A stretch of DNA of 13,716 nt from Acidobacteriota bacterium (GTDB lineage Bacteria; Acidobacteriota; Terriglobia; Terriglobales; SCQP01). How positions within the stretch are numbered: the first letter of the stretch is position 1; each line of letters opens with the position of its first letter. The notes below the pieces were generated by a model that was not told the origin of the DNA, ran no database searches, and saw only the letters and a list, made by a program, of their open reading frames with translations. Both the position numbers and the translations under genes were made by a program. Positions 1 through 8,742 of this stretch are shown here, in pieces. The stretch lies in NCBI GenBank assembly GCA_021818645.1, contig JAKATS010000058.1, forward strand, positions 1-13,716, read 5' to 3'.

Positions 1-151
1 AACACATGTCGTTCAGCACCCGTTCGCGGCCTTCCTTGACCTCGGTTTCGAGGGTGATTTTTTCAACAATTTTGCCTTCCGGGCTGACCGCCGCGATGCG
101 CAGGTTGGTGCCGCCCAGATCAACGCCGATGGAATAGGAAACCGGGTGCAT
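1..151 (-). CDS. ROK-family sugar kinase (glucokinase-like), N-terminal fragment
   Basis: The minus strand opens with ATG at 151-149 and stays open for 50 codons to the window edge, so only the N-terminus is visible. The sequence contains the actin-like ATPase phosphate-1 motif IGVDLGGTNLRIAAV at about residues 8-22, followed by SPEGKIVEKITLETE. This is the typical start of ROK-family glucokinases and sugar kinases, which phosphorylate glucose or N-acyl sugars with ATP in the cytoplasm. The substrate-defining and zinc-binding regions lie outside the window, so ROK repressor or another sugar kinase cannot be excluded. No DNA-binding domain precedes the motif, which favours a kinase over a repressor. 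No clear Shine-Dalgarno sequence precedes the ATG. It is divergent from the cytochrome gene at 264, with 112 bp between them. Confidence 0.8.
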   Translation of the reverse strand, partial: MHPVSYSIGVDLGGTNLRIAAVSPEGKIVEKITLETEVKEGRERVLNDMC

Positions 152-263
152 GGCCAGAATTCATGATAACAGGAGCGGGCCATGGATTTTTACGGCGGTC
201 CGGCGGTCAAAGTGCGAAAAAAGACTTGAAATTTTCAGGATTTCACGGCCCAATTGCCAAGAT

Positions 264-1094
264 ATGCGCATCCGTTTCCTATTTCCGTCCCTCCTGGCTG
301 TGACTTTAACGGCGCTGGCCGCGCCAGCCCCGCATGGCCCGTTCGCCGGGGTCTGGAAGCTGGACCGTCCGGCCAGCCAGATTCCGCGCTTTGCTCCGGC
401 TTATGCCGAGGTAAAAATCAGCCTGCATGCCACGGGAGTTACGCTGATCACGCAATCCAAATTCCGGAATCAGATCGAACAGCAAAAGCTGAAATATCTG
501 CCCGGCTGGGTGACCAGCAACGGCGTATATGGCGACATATCGAAAAGCCGCTCCGCCTGGACTCCGGAGGGGCTGGCCATCCTGACCGTCGGGCATTTTG
601 GCAATCTGCTGACCCATACCCGCCAGCTATGGCAAGTTTCCGCGGATGGGCAGCGGCTGACCCTGGATTTAAACAGCCAGATGGGCCACTTTCCGGCCCT
701 GCATGCCGTAGAGATCTATACCCGGCAGCCGGCCAGCGCCTGGCACGCAGCCCCGCCGCCTCCGCCGGCAGCGAAGGCATTTCGCAATATTCAAGTGTTG
801 AAGACGCTGCCCGCCAACCAGCTCATCCCGATGATGCATCTGTTCGCGCAATCACTGGGCGTGGAATGCACCTTTTGCCATATCCAGCACCACTTTGACA
901 AAGATACCAAGCATAAAATCCGCGCCCGCCAGATGCTGCGCATGGTGGCGATGATCAACCGCACCACATTTAACAACCACCAGCGGGTCAGCTGCTGGAC
1001 CTGCCATCGCGGCAGCGCCAAACCGCAAGGCCTGCCGCCGCTGCCGCACCTGCCGTTCAGCATTCCCCAGCCGCAGCCGGCGCATGGAAAATAA
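264..1094 (+). CDS. Exported di-haem c-type cytochrome, reaction-centre cytochrome c subunit-like, with N-terminal beta domain
   Basis: The protein has 276 residues. It starts with a signal peptide (MRIRFLFPSLLAVTLTALAA), which is why ATG 264 is preferred over the in-frame ATG at 150, whose extra 38 residues look like translated intergenic DNA. Residues about 27-162 form a beta-rich domain beginning FAGVWKLDRPAS, similar to the 'GTWKLN' domains common in Acidobacteriota exported proteins. A proline-rich linker (about 163-169) follows. Residues about 170-260 match the photosynthetic reaction-centre cytochrome c subunit family. They carry two haem motifs, CTFCH (202-206) and CWTCH (244-248), and methionines about 12 residues before the first CxxCH that could be axial ligands. 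These proteins are common in non-phototrophic Acidobacteriota and probably carry electrons in the periplasm; the partner is unknown. It is the first gene of a set of three exported proteins. The Shine-Dalgarno sequence is weak. Confidence 0.85.
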   Translation: MRIRFLFPSLLAVTLTALAAPAPHGPFAGVWKLDRPASQIPRFAPAYAEVKISLHATGVTLITQSKFRNQIEQQKLKYLPGWVTSNGVYGDISKSRSAWTPEGLAILTVGHFGNLLTHTRQLWQVSADGQRLTLDLNSQMGHFPALHAVEIYTRQPASAWHAAPPPPPAAKAFRNIQVLKTLPANQLIPMMHLFAQSLGVECTFCHIQHHFDKDTKHKIRARQMLRMVAMINRTTFNNHQRVSCWTCHRGSAKPQGLPPLPHLPFSIPQPQPAHGK

Positions 1095-1115
1095 GATTTG
1101 GCATTCTTAATCCAG

Positions 1116-1532
1116 ATGAAATTGCGCACCTCAACCTGCCTGCCGGCCACCGGATTGCTGTTCGGTCTGCTGGCCGGCATGAGTTGGGGCCTGCTCCGGC
1201 CCCAACAGGCGCCCGCGCCCGCCGGGGTCCGCGCCACCCGCGAACCCCGGGTGAGCTTTACGGCCCGGATTATCAATGTAGGCGGCAGCGCGCTGCGGCT
1301 GAAACTTAAAAAAACCCTAAAAGACACGCCCAACTTGAAGATTGAGCGCTATCCGGGGGTATTTTTTCGCGGCATGGGCGTGCCCGAGCCGGCACATATC
1401 ATCGAAAACGGCCAGCCCGTCTCCGCGTTTGCCCTGAAATTCGGAATGACAGTGGAAGTCAGCGCCTTTGCATTTAAAACTGCGACCGGTTATCTTTATC
1501 GGGCGACGCGGATTGTAGTCCTTAAAAAGTAA
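1116..1532 (+). CDS. Small exported protein of unknown function
   Basis: The protein has 138 residues. I do not recognise its family with confidence. It begins with a basic stretch and a hydrophobic segment (about residues 8-25), followed by an Ala/Pro-rich linker, so export or membrane anchoring is likely. The rest is a short beta-rich domain (VSFTARIINVGGSALRLKL and, near the end, GMTVEVSAFAF and GYLYRATRIVVLKK). This looks like a single OB-fold-like barrel and recalls DUF5666-type domains, but that is a guess. A TTG at 1098 lies in the same frame 18 bp earlier, only 3 bp after the cytochrome stop, and would allow coupled translation; ATG 1116 keeps the cleaner signal sequence. The spacing (21 bp to the gene before, 31 bp to the gene after) suggests one transcript with both neighbours. 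Confidence 0.65.
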   Translation: MKLRTSTCLPATGLLFGLLAGMSWGLLRPQQAPAPAGVRATREPRVSFTARIINVGGSALRLKLKKTLKDTPNLKIERYPGVFFRGMGVPEPAHIIENGQPVSAFALKFGMTVEVSAFAFKTATGYLYRATRIVVLKK

Positions 1533-1563
1533 GCGCGCCGCAGCTGCCATCAAGGAGACGATC

Positions 1564-3474
1564 ATGACGGGAAGGAAGCCGGTGCAGGGAGCGGTGTGCG
1601 CGCTGCTGGTGGGGGTGGGGTTATGGGCTGCGCCAGCGCCAGCAAAATACAAGCATTTTCAAGTCACGGTTTATATACCCGTCAATATTGTCAAGCGCAT
1701 GGCCGCGCATCCCGGCTGGCTGCGCTCCACCTGGAAACGCATCAGCCGCAACCTGCCGGTCAATCAAGTCTTCATTGAATCGTTTCGCAGTGACGATATC
1801 GCCACCGGCCGGCAACTGGAAACGGTCAAGCGCTTTTTTCAGGCGCATGGGGTACAGACCGCGGGCGGCATTGCCTGGTCGGGGCCGGGCGGGTACGGCC
1901 AGTTCCGCTCGCTCTGCTACACCGATCCGGCGACGCGGGCGATGGTGCGGCGGGTTTCGGCGCTGACGGCACGGCATTTCAACCAGATCATTCTGGACGA
2001 TTTTTTCTTCAACAACACCAAGACCGCAAGCGACATTCAGGCCAAAGGCAGCCAGAGCTGGGCACGGTTCCGGCTCCAGCTCATGGATCAGGTGTCGCAG
2101 AAATTGATTCTTGAGCCAGCGCGCGCCGCCAATCCTCACGTCCAGATCATTATCAAGTTTCCCAACTGGTATCCCTATTTTCCCGGTCTGGGGTATGATC
2201 TGCAGCGCGAGCCGGGAATATTCGGCGAAATCTGGACCGGCGACGAGACCCGCGATCCCATCATCACCGATCAGCAATTGCAACCGTATGAAAGCTATGA
2301 AATTTTCCGCTATTTTGAAAATATAGCTCCGGGCCACAACGGCGGCGGGTGGGTTGATTCATTCTCGATCCGGTACTTCGATCGTTATCCCGAACAGCTC
2401 TGGGACACGCTGCTGGCCAAAGCGCCGGCGCTGAATCTTTTCGAATACACGATGTTATTGCAGCCGGCCCGGCCGGGCCGGCGGAGCGCCTGGGCGGGGC
2501 TCAACACCAGCTTCAATTGGCAACAGATGCTGCGCCAGAGCCATCTGGCGCCGGGGCAGCACCCGATTCTGGCCGATGCCGACGGCTACACGCTCAGAAA
2601 ACTGGATCCCCTGCTGGGACGGCTGGGCACGCCGGTAGGGCTGGCCAGCTACCGGCCATACCAGTCAAGCGGAGAGAATTTCCTGCGGGATGAGCTGGGC
2701 ATGATCGGCCTGCCGATCGAGATGAGCCCGCATTTTGCCCACGCTCCGGTGGTCCTGCTGACAAAAACCGCGCGGTTTGATGCGCACATCGTGGCCCGCA
2801 TCGCGCGGCGGCTGCAAGCCGGCGAAACCATCGTGATCACCAGCGGCTTGCTGCGGGCGCTGCAAAATCACGGGTTTGGCCAGATCACCGACATGCGGGT
2901 TACCGATCATGAACTGGCGGTCAATTCCTACCGCGCCGGCTACGGGGCGGGCAATGGGCAACTGCTCGAACGCACAAAAGCGCCGATTTTATTCCCCCAG
3001 GTCAATTTCGATACCAATGAAGACTGGGCGGTGGTGCGCGGCATGGCCGATGGCCGCGGCGTGCCGCTGCTGCTGACCGATCGTTACGGCAAGGGCACGC
3101 TGATGGTCTGGACCATGCCCGAGAATTTAAATGACCTGTACCGGATTCCGGCGCCGGTGCTGAGCGCCATCAAACACTATCTCACCCCCAAACTGCCGGC
3201 GCGGCTTTACGGACCCGCCGAGGTCAGCCTGTATGAATATAACAACGGGACCTTCGTGGTGGAATCGTTTCTTGACCATCCGGTGACGGTGCACATCGCA
3301 GGCGGATTTGCCCAGATCCGCAACCTGCGGAACCGCGCCATCCTGAAGGGGAAAAAACAGCCGACGCCGTTCTGGATGCATCAACCGACACCGCATTACC
3401 GGTTTACGCTGCGGATTCCGCCGCACAGCTACAGGGCATTTCAGGCTGTAGGCACATGGCAACCCTTCGATTAA
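1564..3474 (+). CDS. Exported putative TIM-barrel carbohydrate-active enzyme
   Basis: The protein has 636 residues. AAGGAG lies about 6 nt before the ATG, a strong ribosome binding site. A signal peptide ends near residue 27 (APAPA before KYKHF). The next 300 or so residues read like a beta/alpha barrel. QIILDDFFFNN (141-151) ends a predicted strand with two aspartates, IIIKFPNWYPYF (195-206) is another strand end rich in aromatics, and WTGDETRDP (224-232) is an acidic loop. Such acidic strand ends with nearby aromatics are typical of glycoside hydrolase active sites. A central region (about 400-530) containing VVLLTKTARFDAHIV and a Lys-Gly-Thr-Leu strand resembles the Rossmann-like domain after the barrel in GH42-type enzymes. 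The C-terminus is beta-rich. I cannot assign a family, and the substrate is unknown. The stop lies 4 bp from the stop of the convergent gene. Confidence 0.7.
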   Translation: MTGRKPVQGAVCALLVGVGLWAAPAPAKYKHFQVTVYIPVNIVKRMAAHPGWLRSTWKRISRNLPVNQVFIESFRSDDIATGRQLETVKRFFQAHGVQTAGGIAWSGPGGYGQFRSLCYTDPATRAMVRRVSALTARHFNQIILDDFFFNNTKTASDIQAKGSQSWARFRLQLMDQVSQKLILEPARAANPHVQIIIKFPNWYPYFPGLGYDLQREPGIFGEIWTGDETRDPIITDQQLQPYESYEIFRYFENIAPGHNGGGWVDSFSIRYFDRYPEQLWDTLLAKAPALNLFEYTMLLQPARPGRRSAWAGLNTSFNWQQMLRQSHLAPGQHPILADADGYTLRKLDPLLGRLGTPVGLASYRPYQSSGENFLRDELGMIGLPIEMSPHFAHAPVVLLTKTARFDAHIVARIARRLQAGETIVITSGLLRALQNHGFGQITDMRVTDHELAVNSYRAGYGAGNGQLLERTKAPILFPQVNFDTNEDWAVVRGMADGRGVPLLLTDRYGKGTLMVWTMPENLNDLYRIPAPVLSAIKHYLTPKLPARLYGPAEVSLYEYNNGTFVVESFLDHPVTVHIAGGFAQIRNLRNRAILKGKKQPTPFWMHQPTPHYRFTLRIPPHSYRAFQAVGTWQPFD

Positions 3475-3503
3475 AAACCTAGCGCCGGGCTTCCACGCGG
3501 CGC
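3473..3503 (-). terminator. Probable intrinsic terminator of the minus-strand export operon
   Basis: On the minus strand GCGCCG (3503-3498) can pair with CGGCGC (3487-3482) around a 10-nt loop. After a 4-nt gap comes TTTTT (3477-3473). The hairpin lies in the last codons of the 3479-4015 gene and the T-tract overlaps the stop codon of the convergent gene. The gap between stem and T-tract makes it a moderate candidate. Confidence 0.4.
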
Positions 3504-4015
3504 AGCGCGGCCAGAAAACCCGACCAATTAACGGCATTGGGCAGGCCCATCCAATGGCCGCGGATATGGCCATGACGGCCGAGCAGGAGAATATACGCCG
3601 CATCGCTCTGGGAATAGCGAAACCCGACCAGCTTTTTCCAGAGGGTTTCGTCATGGTTGAGGATCAAAAAATTCCGCTGATCGGATTTTGACAGGCCATG
3701 CCGCATGCCGGTTTCAATGATGGGGCGAAAGAATGCGGGCGCGTCTTCCAGCACGGCAACGGCAAACTGAGTGACCGGCAGGGATTTGGGCACCGTGGCG
3801 AGTTTCGCGGCCCATTGGCTGGTGGGATCGGACGAGCCCTGAGTAAAGCCAATCACGAGCACAGCCACGCGGCCACGCGACGCCGCCGGCAGGGTGACGC
3901 GCGAGCCAGCCAGCGACGGTAAATTCGTGGAGGGCAACCGTTGCGGCGCCTGAGCCCAGGCCAAACCCGCGCAAATGAACGCAAGACCACCGATGCAGCT
4001 GATTTTTCTATCCAT
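3479..4015 (-). CDS. Exported thioredoxin-fold-like protein without cysteines
   Basis: The protein has 178 residues. ATG at 4015 is chosen because TTTTGGAG lies 8 nt before it and a signal peptide follows directly (MDRKISCIGGLAFICAGLAWA). The mature part, RVAVLVIGFTQGSSDPTSQW, has the strand-loop-helix opening of thioredoxin-like proteins. The usual CxxC position is taken by Gly-Ser-Ser-Asp, and no cysteine remains after the signal peptide. AAYILLLGRHGHIRGHWMG near the end resembles the cis-proline strand and 'D-x-x-G-x-I-R' edge of this fold, as in ATP10-like proteins. A redox role is therefore unlikely; assembly or binding is more plausible, but the function is unknown. It follows the ABC exporter ATPase by 82 bp and may be the last gene of that operon. 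A weak hairpin with TTTTT near 4065-4090 could partly separate it. Confidence 0.65.
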   Translation of the reverse strand: MDRKISCIGGLAFICAGLAWAQAPQRLPSTNLPSLAGSRVTLPAASRGRVAVLVIGFTQGSSDPTSQWAAKLATVPKSLPVTQFAVAVLEDAPAFFRPIIETGMRHGLSKSDQRNFLILNHDETLWKKLVGFRYSQSDAAYILLLGRHGHIRGHWMGLPNAVNWSGFLAALRRVEARR

Positions 4016-4097
4016 CTTCGATTCTCCAAAAGATTTTTTCTTCACTCCCGGACGCTCGTTCCCATCGCTAAAAACGGCCGGCGAGCGGCGTAGCGTT

Positions 4098-4817
4098 TCA
4101 ATTCTGCAACCGGCCTTTTTCCAAATGCCGCACGGTGCGGGCATAGGTCGCCGCGTGGGGATCATGGGTGACCATGACGACGGTTTTGCCATGGTCGCGA
4201 TTGAGCCGGGTCAGAATCTCAAGCACTTCGGTGGCCGAGCCGCTGTCGAGATCGCCGGTAGGCTCGTCGGCCAGCAGCAAGGTGGGATCGGCGGCGAGAG
4301 CGCGGGCGATGGCGACGCGCTGCTCCTGCCCGCCGGAAAGCTGTTTGGGCAGGTGATGCATGCGATCGCCGAGGCCGACCAACTGGAGGGCCAACTCGAC
4401 ATGCTCGCGCCGCTCGGCCTTGCTCAGGCGGGTGAGCAGCAGCGGCAGTTCGACATTTTCGAATGCCGTCAGCACGGGCAGCAAATTAAAAGTCTGAAAG
4501 ATGTAGCCAATATGCCGGTTGCGCCACTGCGCCGCCTGATGATCGCTGAAGGCGAAGACATTTTCATTCATGACCCGCAACTCGCCGCTGGTGGGGTGGT
4601 CAATGGCTGCAATCATGTTCAGCAGGGTGGATTTGCCCGAGCCGGAAGGACCCATGAGGGCGACAAAATCGCCGGCGGCGATCTGCATGGAGACATCATC
4701 GAGGGCCACCACTGCGAAGCTGTCCCGCTGAAATTTTTTGCAAAGATGGCTGACCACCACAATGGGGGCGCCGGCGGCGGCGGAAGTGGAATGGCTAACA
4801 GAGGTTTGTGTGCTCAT
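4098..4817 (-). CDS. ABC transporter ATP-binding protein, LolD/MacB type
   Basis: The protein has 239 residues, normal for this family. All nucleotide-binding motifs are present. Counted from this start they are Walker [10 protein letters not shown] (56-64), Q-loop FQTFNLLP, signature LSGGQ (160-164), Walker [13 protein letters not shown] (180-191) and the H-loop VTHD. The [17 protein letters not shown] stretch is typical of the LolD/MacB/FtsE group, which powers lipoprotein release or tripartite efflux by mechanical coupling instead of classical import. The residue after the signature is Glu (LSGGQEQR), where Gln is more usual. Two ATGs occur in tandem (4820 and 4817). GAGG sits 3 nt before the first and 6 nt before the second, so 4817 is chosen. 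It lies 28 bp after the adaptor gene and should form a complex with the two upstream permeases. Confidence 0.93.
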   Translation of the reverse strand: MSTQTSVSHSTSAAAGAPIVVVSHLCKKFQRDSFAVVALDDVSMQIAAGDFVALMGPSGSGKSTLLNMIAAIDHPTSGELRVMNENVFAFSDHQAAQWRNRHIGYIFQTFNLLPVLTAFENVELPLLLTRLSKAERREHVELALQLVGLGDRMHHLPKQLSGGQEQRVAIARALAADPTLLLADEPTGDLDSGSATEVLEILTRLNRDHGKTVVMVTHDPHAATYARTVRHLEKGRLQN

Positions 4818-4845
4818 CATGGGCCTCGCAATGTAAAACAGCGGT

Positions 4846-6243
4846 TCAGGGCAGTAGTTTCAGTTTTTCTCCAGGCTGCAGGCCGGCCGCGCCCTGTACG
4901 ATGACCTGTTCGCCGGGCAGCACGCCGGTGACATGATCGGAGCGGGACCCGGCGCGCAACACGCGCACGGGCTGGCGCTGGGCGCGGCCCTCGACATCCA
5001 GCCAGACGTAGGGACCGCGAGCACCCGCATGCATAGCGGCGGCCGGCAGATCGCTGCCGGGCCGGGGAGCGGCATGAGGATGCGCGGAGGCCAGAAAGCG
5101 AACGGTGGCGTTCATTTCCGGCTTGAGAAAAGCGTCGGGATGGAGAATCTGCACCTTGACCTGGACGGTGCCCTTGGCGCGATTGGCGATGGGCGCGATC
5201 TCGGTCAAACGGCCGGCGTAACGGCGGTCGGGATAGGCATCGGTAGTGATTTCGGCCGGCTCATTCTGGCGCAGACGGGCAAAATCACCTTCGGCGATAT
5301 CGCACTGGGCCTGGAGGTCGTTGAGATTGGCCAGCTCGACCACCGAGCCGATAGGTCCGCCGCTGGCGGTGGAAGCGAACTGGGAGGTAATCAGCTCACC
5401 CACCTCGGCGGTGCGATCCAGAATGGTGCCGCTGACAGGGGCGCGAATGCGGGTGGCCCGGAGCAGAGTCTGGGCATAGGCCAACTGGCCCTGCGCCTGC
5501 AGCAACTGGCCCTGGGCCTGCAAAATTGCGCCTGGACGGGAGCCGATGACGGCCAGCCGCCAGGCCTGCTCGAGGGAGTGCACACGCGCCAGATCAGCAT
5601 TGTAGAGGGCCTGATCGCTATCGAGCTGCTGGCGGGCGACAATGCCGGAGGCAAAGAGCTTTTGATCGCGGTGTAAAACGATCGTGTCTTCGGCCAGCGT
5701 GGCGCGGGCCTGGCGCAGATTGGCGCGGGCTTCGCGAATCTGCTGCGGCCGCGAGCCATGCTGCAGGATGCGCAAGTTGGCTCGCGCGGCATCTACCTGC
5801 CCGCGAGCCTGCTCGACCTGGGCGCGGAATTCCGTTGCCTCCAGCCGCACCAGCACCTGGCCTTGATGAACCCGCTGGCCTTTATGCACGCCAATCCAGG
5901 CAATTTTGCCGGTGATCTTGGAGTTCACGTAGATGGTGTGGTGAGCAATGATGTGACCGTCGGCGGAGAGCACCACACGACCTTGCGCGGTGGCGGCGGG
6001 GATGCTGTAGAGCCGGACGCGGGCGATGCGGGGGCGCAGGGCGCGCACGGCCAGCACGATGGCAAGCACGAGAATGATGGCGGCGCCGAGCCAGAGACCC
6101 CAGCGGCGGCGAGGAGCTTCGGAGCGGCTGCGATCAATGCGCAGCCGGTCCAAATCCGGCAGCGGCAAGCCGTTTTGCCGGGGCAGCGAAGAACCGCTGT
6201 CCGCAGTCGAGTTGGGTTGTTCCGAGCGCGTTTCCATGTTCAT
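4846..6243 (-). CDS. Periplasmic adaptor / membrane fusion protein of an ABC exporter (HlyD/MacA-like)
   Basis: The protein has 465 residues. About 45 cytoplasmic residues come first. One membrane segment follows ([19 protein letters not shown], about 48-66). Then comes the first half of a lipoyl-like domain ([18 protein letters not shown]), a long Ala/Gln/Arg-rich coiled-coil hairpin (about 140-260, with the near-repeats [19 protein letters not shown]), and the second lipoyl half [21 protein letters not shown] beta-barrel ([16 protein letters not shown]) and a membrane-proximal domain ending [12 protein letters not shown] complete it. This domain order is that of MacA/HlyD-type adaptors that join an inner-membrane pump to an outer-membrane channel. 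ATG 6243 is chosen; TTG 6249, with GGA 6 nt upstream, and ATG 6237 are also possible. It starts 24 bp after the permease stop. No TolC-like gene is in the window. Confidence 0.92.
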   Translation of the reverse strand: MNMETRSEQPNSTADSGSSLPRQNGLPLPDLDRLRIDRSRSEAPRRRWGLWLGAAIILVLAIVLAVRALRPRIARVRLYSIPAATAQGRVVLSADGHIIAHHTIYVNSKITGKIAWIGVHKGQRVHQGQVLVRLEATEFRAQVEQARGQVDAARANLRILQHGSRPQQIREARANLRQARATLAEDTIVLHRDQKLFASGIVARQQLDSDQALYNADLARVHSLEQAWRLAVIGSRPGAILQAQGQLLQAQGQLAYAQTLLRATRIRAPVSGTILDRTAEVGELITSQFASTASGGPIGSVVELANLNDLQAQCDIAEGDFARLRQNEPAEITTDAYPDRRYAGRLTEIAPIANRAKGTVQVKVQILHPDAFLKPEMNATVRFLASAHPHAAPRPGSDLPAAAMHAGARGPYVWLDVEGRAQRQPVRVLRAGSRSDHVTGVLPGEQVIVQGAAGLQPGEKLKLLP

Positions 6244-6267
6244 GGCCAAAAGTATTCCGTCAGCAAA

Positions 6268-7428
6268 TCAACCCCGCAGCGCGGTGAGGATATTTTCCCG
6301 CGAGGCATGCCAGGCCGGCGCCAGCCCGCCGATCAGCCCCAGGAGCAGGGCGAAGAGCAGAGCATCGGCCAGAACGTGGGGCGTGAAACGAAGCCGAAAG
6401 ACCATTTCACTAAAGGTGGTGCTGTTGAGCGTGCCGGTGGTGAGGCCGTTCCAGGGCAGCAGCGCGAGCATGCCGAGCACGCCTCCAAACAGGGTTAACA
6501 ACACCGATTCCAGAACAAAGGAAAGCAGGATGCTGGGCCGGGTAAAGCCCAGGATGCGCAGCGTGGCGATTTCGCGGGCGCGATAGGCGACGGCCGCATA
6601 CATGGTATTCATGGCGGCGAAACAGGCGCCGATGGCCATGATGAATGCGATCACGCCGCCGATGAAGGCGATGGGAGCGCCGCTCGAAGTCTGCCTGGCG
6701 TAGTAGCTGGTTTCGGTAAGGGCGTGCAGCTTGAGCCGGCGGTCGCTTTCGATATCGCGCACCAGGGCCGAGGCCGCGGCCGGCGAAGCGGCGCGGAGCA
6801 GGACACTGGAAAAATCGGGACGGCCGAAATCGGCGGCCATTTCGTCGCGCGGGGCCCAGATTTCCGAATCGAAGGCCGAGCCGTGGTCCTGAAATACGCC
6901 CACTACATGCCAGTCGCCCTTGCCGAAATGCAGCCGGGCGCCCAGGCGGATATTTTGAAACTGGCGCATGACAGCGACGCCCACCGCAACCTGACGGCGG
7001 CCGGCCTGGGGCCAGTGGCCGGAGAGGAGCCGGGCGCCGGAGCGCAGAGCCAGCCCCTGCAGACCCAGTCCGCGGAGGGTGACATTGGCGCGGCCATCGC
7101 CGCCGCGGCGGCGCAGGCTGACCACGACCACCAGGTCGCCGGAAGCGAGCGGCCGGCCCTGGGCATTGACGGCGATGCCGGGCAGAAATTTGATGGCGCC
7201 GAACTTACTGCGGCTGATGGAACTGGAAACTTCGTCGCTCAGCCCCTTGCGCATCACCAGCACATTGAGCGGATTGCCCGAAGCCTGAAAAGCGCGCTGG
7301 AGGCCGCTGAGCAGGGCCAGAATGAAGCTGGCCACGGCCACGGTCAGGGCCACGCCCAGAGCGGTCATCAGCGTGGCGCCCCAGCGCAGCCGCAGATTGC
7401 GAAGATTGTAGCGAATGGGTATGGCCAT
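6268..7428 (-). CDS. ABC transporter permease, FtsX/MacB type (second of two)
   Basis: The protein has 386 residues. One membrane helix lies near the N-terminus (about 17-40, ATLMTALGVALTVAVASFILAL). A periplasmic domain of about 210 residues of the MacB core type follows (DFSSVLLRAASP). The C-terminal FtsX domain has three helices (about 255-285, 300-330 and 350-375) and ends in the characteristic GGLAPAWHASRENILTALRG. MacB-type pumps move substrates already in the periplasm toward the outer membrane. The start is set by GAGG 8 nt before ATG. That GAGG overlaps the TGA stop of the preceding permease (7441-7439), so the two are probably translationally coupled. It differs clearly from its partner in the periplasmic domain, which suggests an asymmetric heterodimer. 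Confidence 0.92.
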   Translation of the reverse strand: MAIPIRYNLRNLRLRWGATLMTALGVALTVAVASFILALLSGLQRAFQASGNPLNVLVMRKGLSDEVSSSISRSKFGAIKFLPGIAVNAQGRPLASGDLVVVVSLRRRGGDGRANVTLRGLGLQGLALRSGARLLSGHWPQAGRRQVAVGVAVMRQFQNIRLGARLHFGKGDWHVVGVFQDHGSAFDSEIWAPRDEMAADFGRPDFSSVLLRAASPAAASALVRDIESDRRLKLHALTETSYYARQTSSGAPIAFIGGVIAFIMAIGACFAAMNTMYAAVAYRAREIATLRILGFTRPSILLSFVLESVLLTLFGGVLGMLALLPWNGLTTGTLNSTTFSEMVFRLRFTPHVLADALLFALLLGLIGGLAPAWHASRENILTALRG

Positions 7429-7438
7429 GGACGTTGCC

Positions 7439-8587
7439 TCAGCCGACGTGACGCAGAGCCTGCAAAATGTTCAGCCGGGCGGCGCGCCAGGCGGGCAGAA
7501 AGCCGCTGGCCAGGCCGATGAGGGCGGCGGCCGCCCAGGCGGCGACCAGGGTGCCGGGCGTGGCCGCGAGGCTGCTGCCCATCATGGGAGTATTGGGCGA
7601 ATGGGCGATGCCGTAGAGCATGCCGGCGCCGAGCAGGGAGCCGAGAATGCCGCCGGCCAGCGCGACCGCGACCGACTCGCCGACAAAGAGCTTCAGGATC
7701 GTGCCCTGCTCAAAGCCCAGGGTTTTGAGCAGGGCGATCTCGCGGATGCGCTCACGGATGGACATGGCCATGGTATTGGCGGTGACGAGCAGAATGGCAA
7801 AGACCACGGCCAGACCGATGGAGAGAATAAAGGCTTTCACATTGCCCAGCATGCTGACAAAGCTGAGCTGGAAGGCCTTTTCGCTCTCGACCTTTACCTG
7901 ATGGGAAGAGTTGTGGAACATGGCGCCGATCACGTGCTCGACCCGGGGCACATCCGAAGCCGAGCCGACGCGGAAATAGAAAGCGCCATCATTATCGCGG
8001 GCCCAGCTCACCGCGTCGGCAACGTATTTCTGGTGATAAATCAAGCCGGAAAAGCCGGTGGAATGGAAGATGGCGTCGAGCTTGAGATGCAAATTGACGG
8101 GATAGATGGTGCCGCGCAGCACAATACGCCGGCCCAGCTTCCAGCCGTATTTTGCCGCGAGTTTGCGGTTGACCGCGGCGCCCCGGCGGTCGTGGATAAA
8201 GGCCCGCTGCTGCGCCGGCGCGATTTGCCAGTCGGGATAGACATGAAATATGGCGCGCGGATCCACGCCGAACTGAGCGAAGAAATTCCGGGGCTGATGG
8301 TTGATATAAACGCCGCCGAACCAGTTCATGGGAGTGATGGCGCGGACGCCGGGCACCGCCGCGATTTTTTGCAAATCATAAGCGGGGAGGGTGAAGGTCA
8401 GCGAAATGCGGTTGCGCGCGACCAAGCGGAGCGCGGATGCAGGCGGGCCGGCGTCCATATAAAACGACCGCCAGACCGACATCAGCACCGTCAGCAGCAA
8501 CAGAGAAAAAGCCACGCTCAGCACCGTCAACAAGGTGCGCCGCCGGTTGCGGGTAGCATTTTTCAGGACAAAACGCGAAAACGTCAT
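7439..8587 (-). CDS. ABC transporter permease, FtsX/MacB type (first gene of the operon)
   Basis: The protein has 382 residues. ATG 8587 is chosen over an upstream in-frame TTG because GAGGG lies 6 nt before it. The order is an N-terminal helix (about 18-38, TLLTVLSVAFSLLLLTVLMS), a periplasmic domain (about 40-250), then an FtsX domain with three helices (about 258-285, 305-330 and 345-370). The cytoplasmic loop SIRERIREIALLKTLGFEQGTI is typical of the family and contacts the ATPase. The end GFLPAWRAARLNILQALRHVG matches the conserved 'P-A-xx-A-s-x-x-xP-xx-ALR' tail. It begins the operon of two permeases, adaptor and ATPase. Its start is divergent from hpt, with 155 bp between. No drug or lipid substrate can be inferred from sequence. 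Confidence 0.92.
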   Translation of the reverse strand: MTFSRFVLKNATRNRRRTLLTVLSVAFSLLLLTVLMSVWRSFYMDAGPPASALRLVARNRISLTFTLPAYDLQKIAAVPGVRAITPMNWFGGVYINHQPRNFFAQFGVDPRAIFHVYPDWQIAPAQQRAFIHDRRGAAVNRKLAAKYGWKLGRRIVLRGTIYPVNLHLKLDAIFHSTGFSGLIYHQKYVADAVSWARDNDGAFYFRVGSASDVPRVEHVIGAMFHNSSHQVKVESEKAFQLSFVSMLGNVKAFILSIGLAVVFAILLVTANTMAMSIRERIREIALLKTLGFEQGTILKLFVGESVAVALAGGILGSLLGAGMLYGIAHSPNTPMMGSSLAATPGTLVAAWAAAALIGLASGFLPAWRAARLNILQALRHVG

Positions 8588-8730
8588 AGCCAGCCCTCGC
8601 AAGGAGCCCCGGGACTGTCCGGAAATCCAGGCCGGGGATTCCGAACGCTTCGTGGACTAATACGCGGCGGCAAGAAAATTTATTTCACGCGGTGCATGCC
8701 CCGGTTCCCCACTCCGGGAGGCGGCTTTCA

Positions 8731-8736
8731 TATAAT
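8731..8736 (+). promoter_or_regulatory. Consensus -10 box placed for a leaderless hpt transcript
   Basis: A perfect TATAAT lies 6 bp before GTG 8743, so a transcript starting at the usual distance would begin at or within a base or two of the start codon. No good -35 box is seen 16-18 bp upstream (CCCCAC at 8708-8713). The assignment rests on the -10 box and its position alone. Confidence 0.5.
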
Positions 8737-8742
8737 GGGGGC

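Noticed and set aside
150..263. ATG 150 as the start of the cytochrome gene
   Set aside because: It would place 38 non-family residues before a clean signal peptide and overlap the start codon of the divergent kinase.
3975..4904. Plus-strand open frame opposite the ABC ATPase
   Set aside because: Shadow of a gene with all Walker motifs on the other strand.
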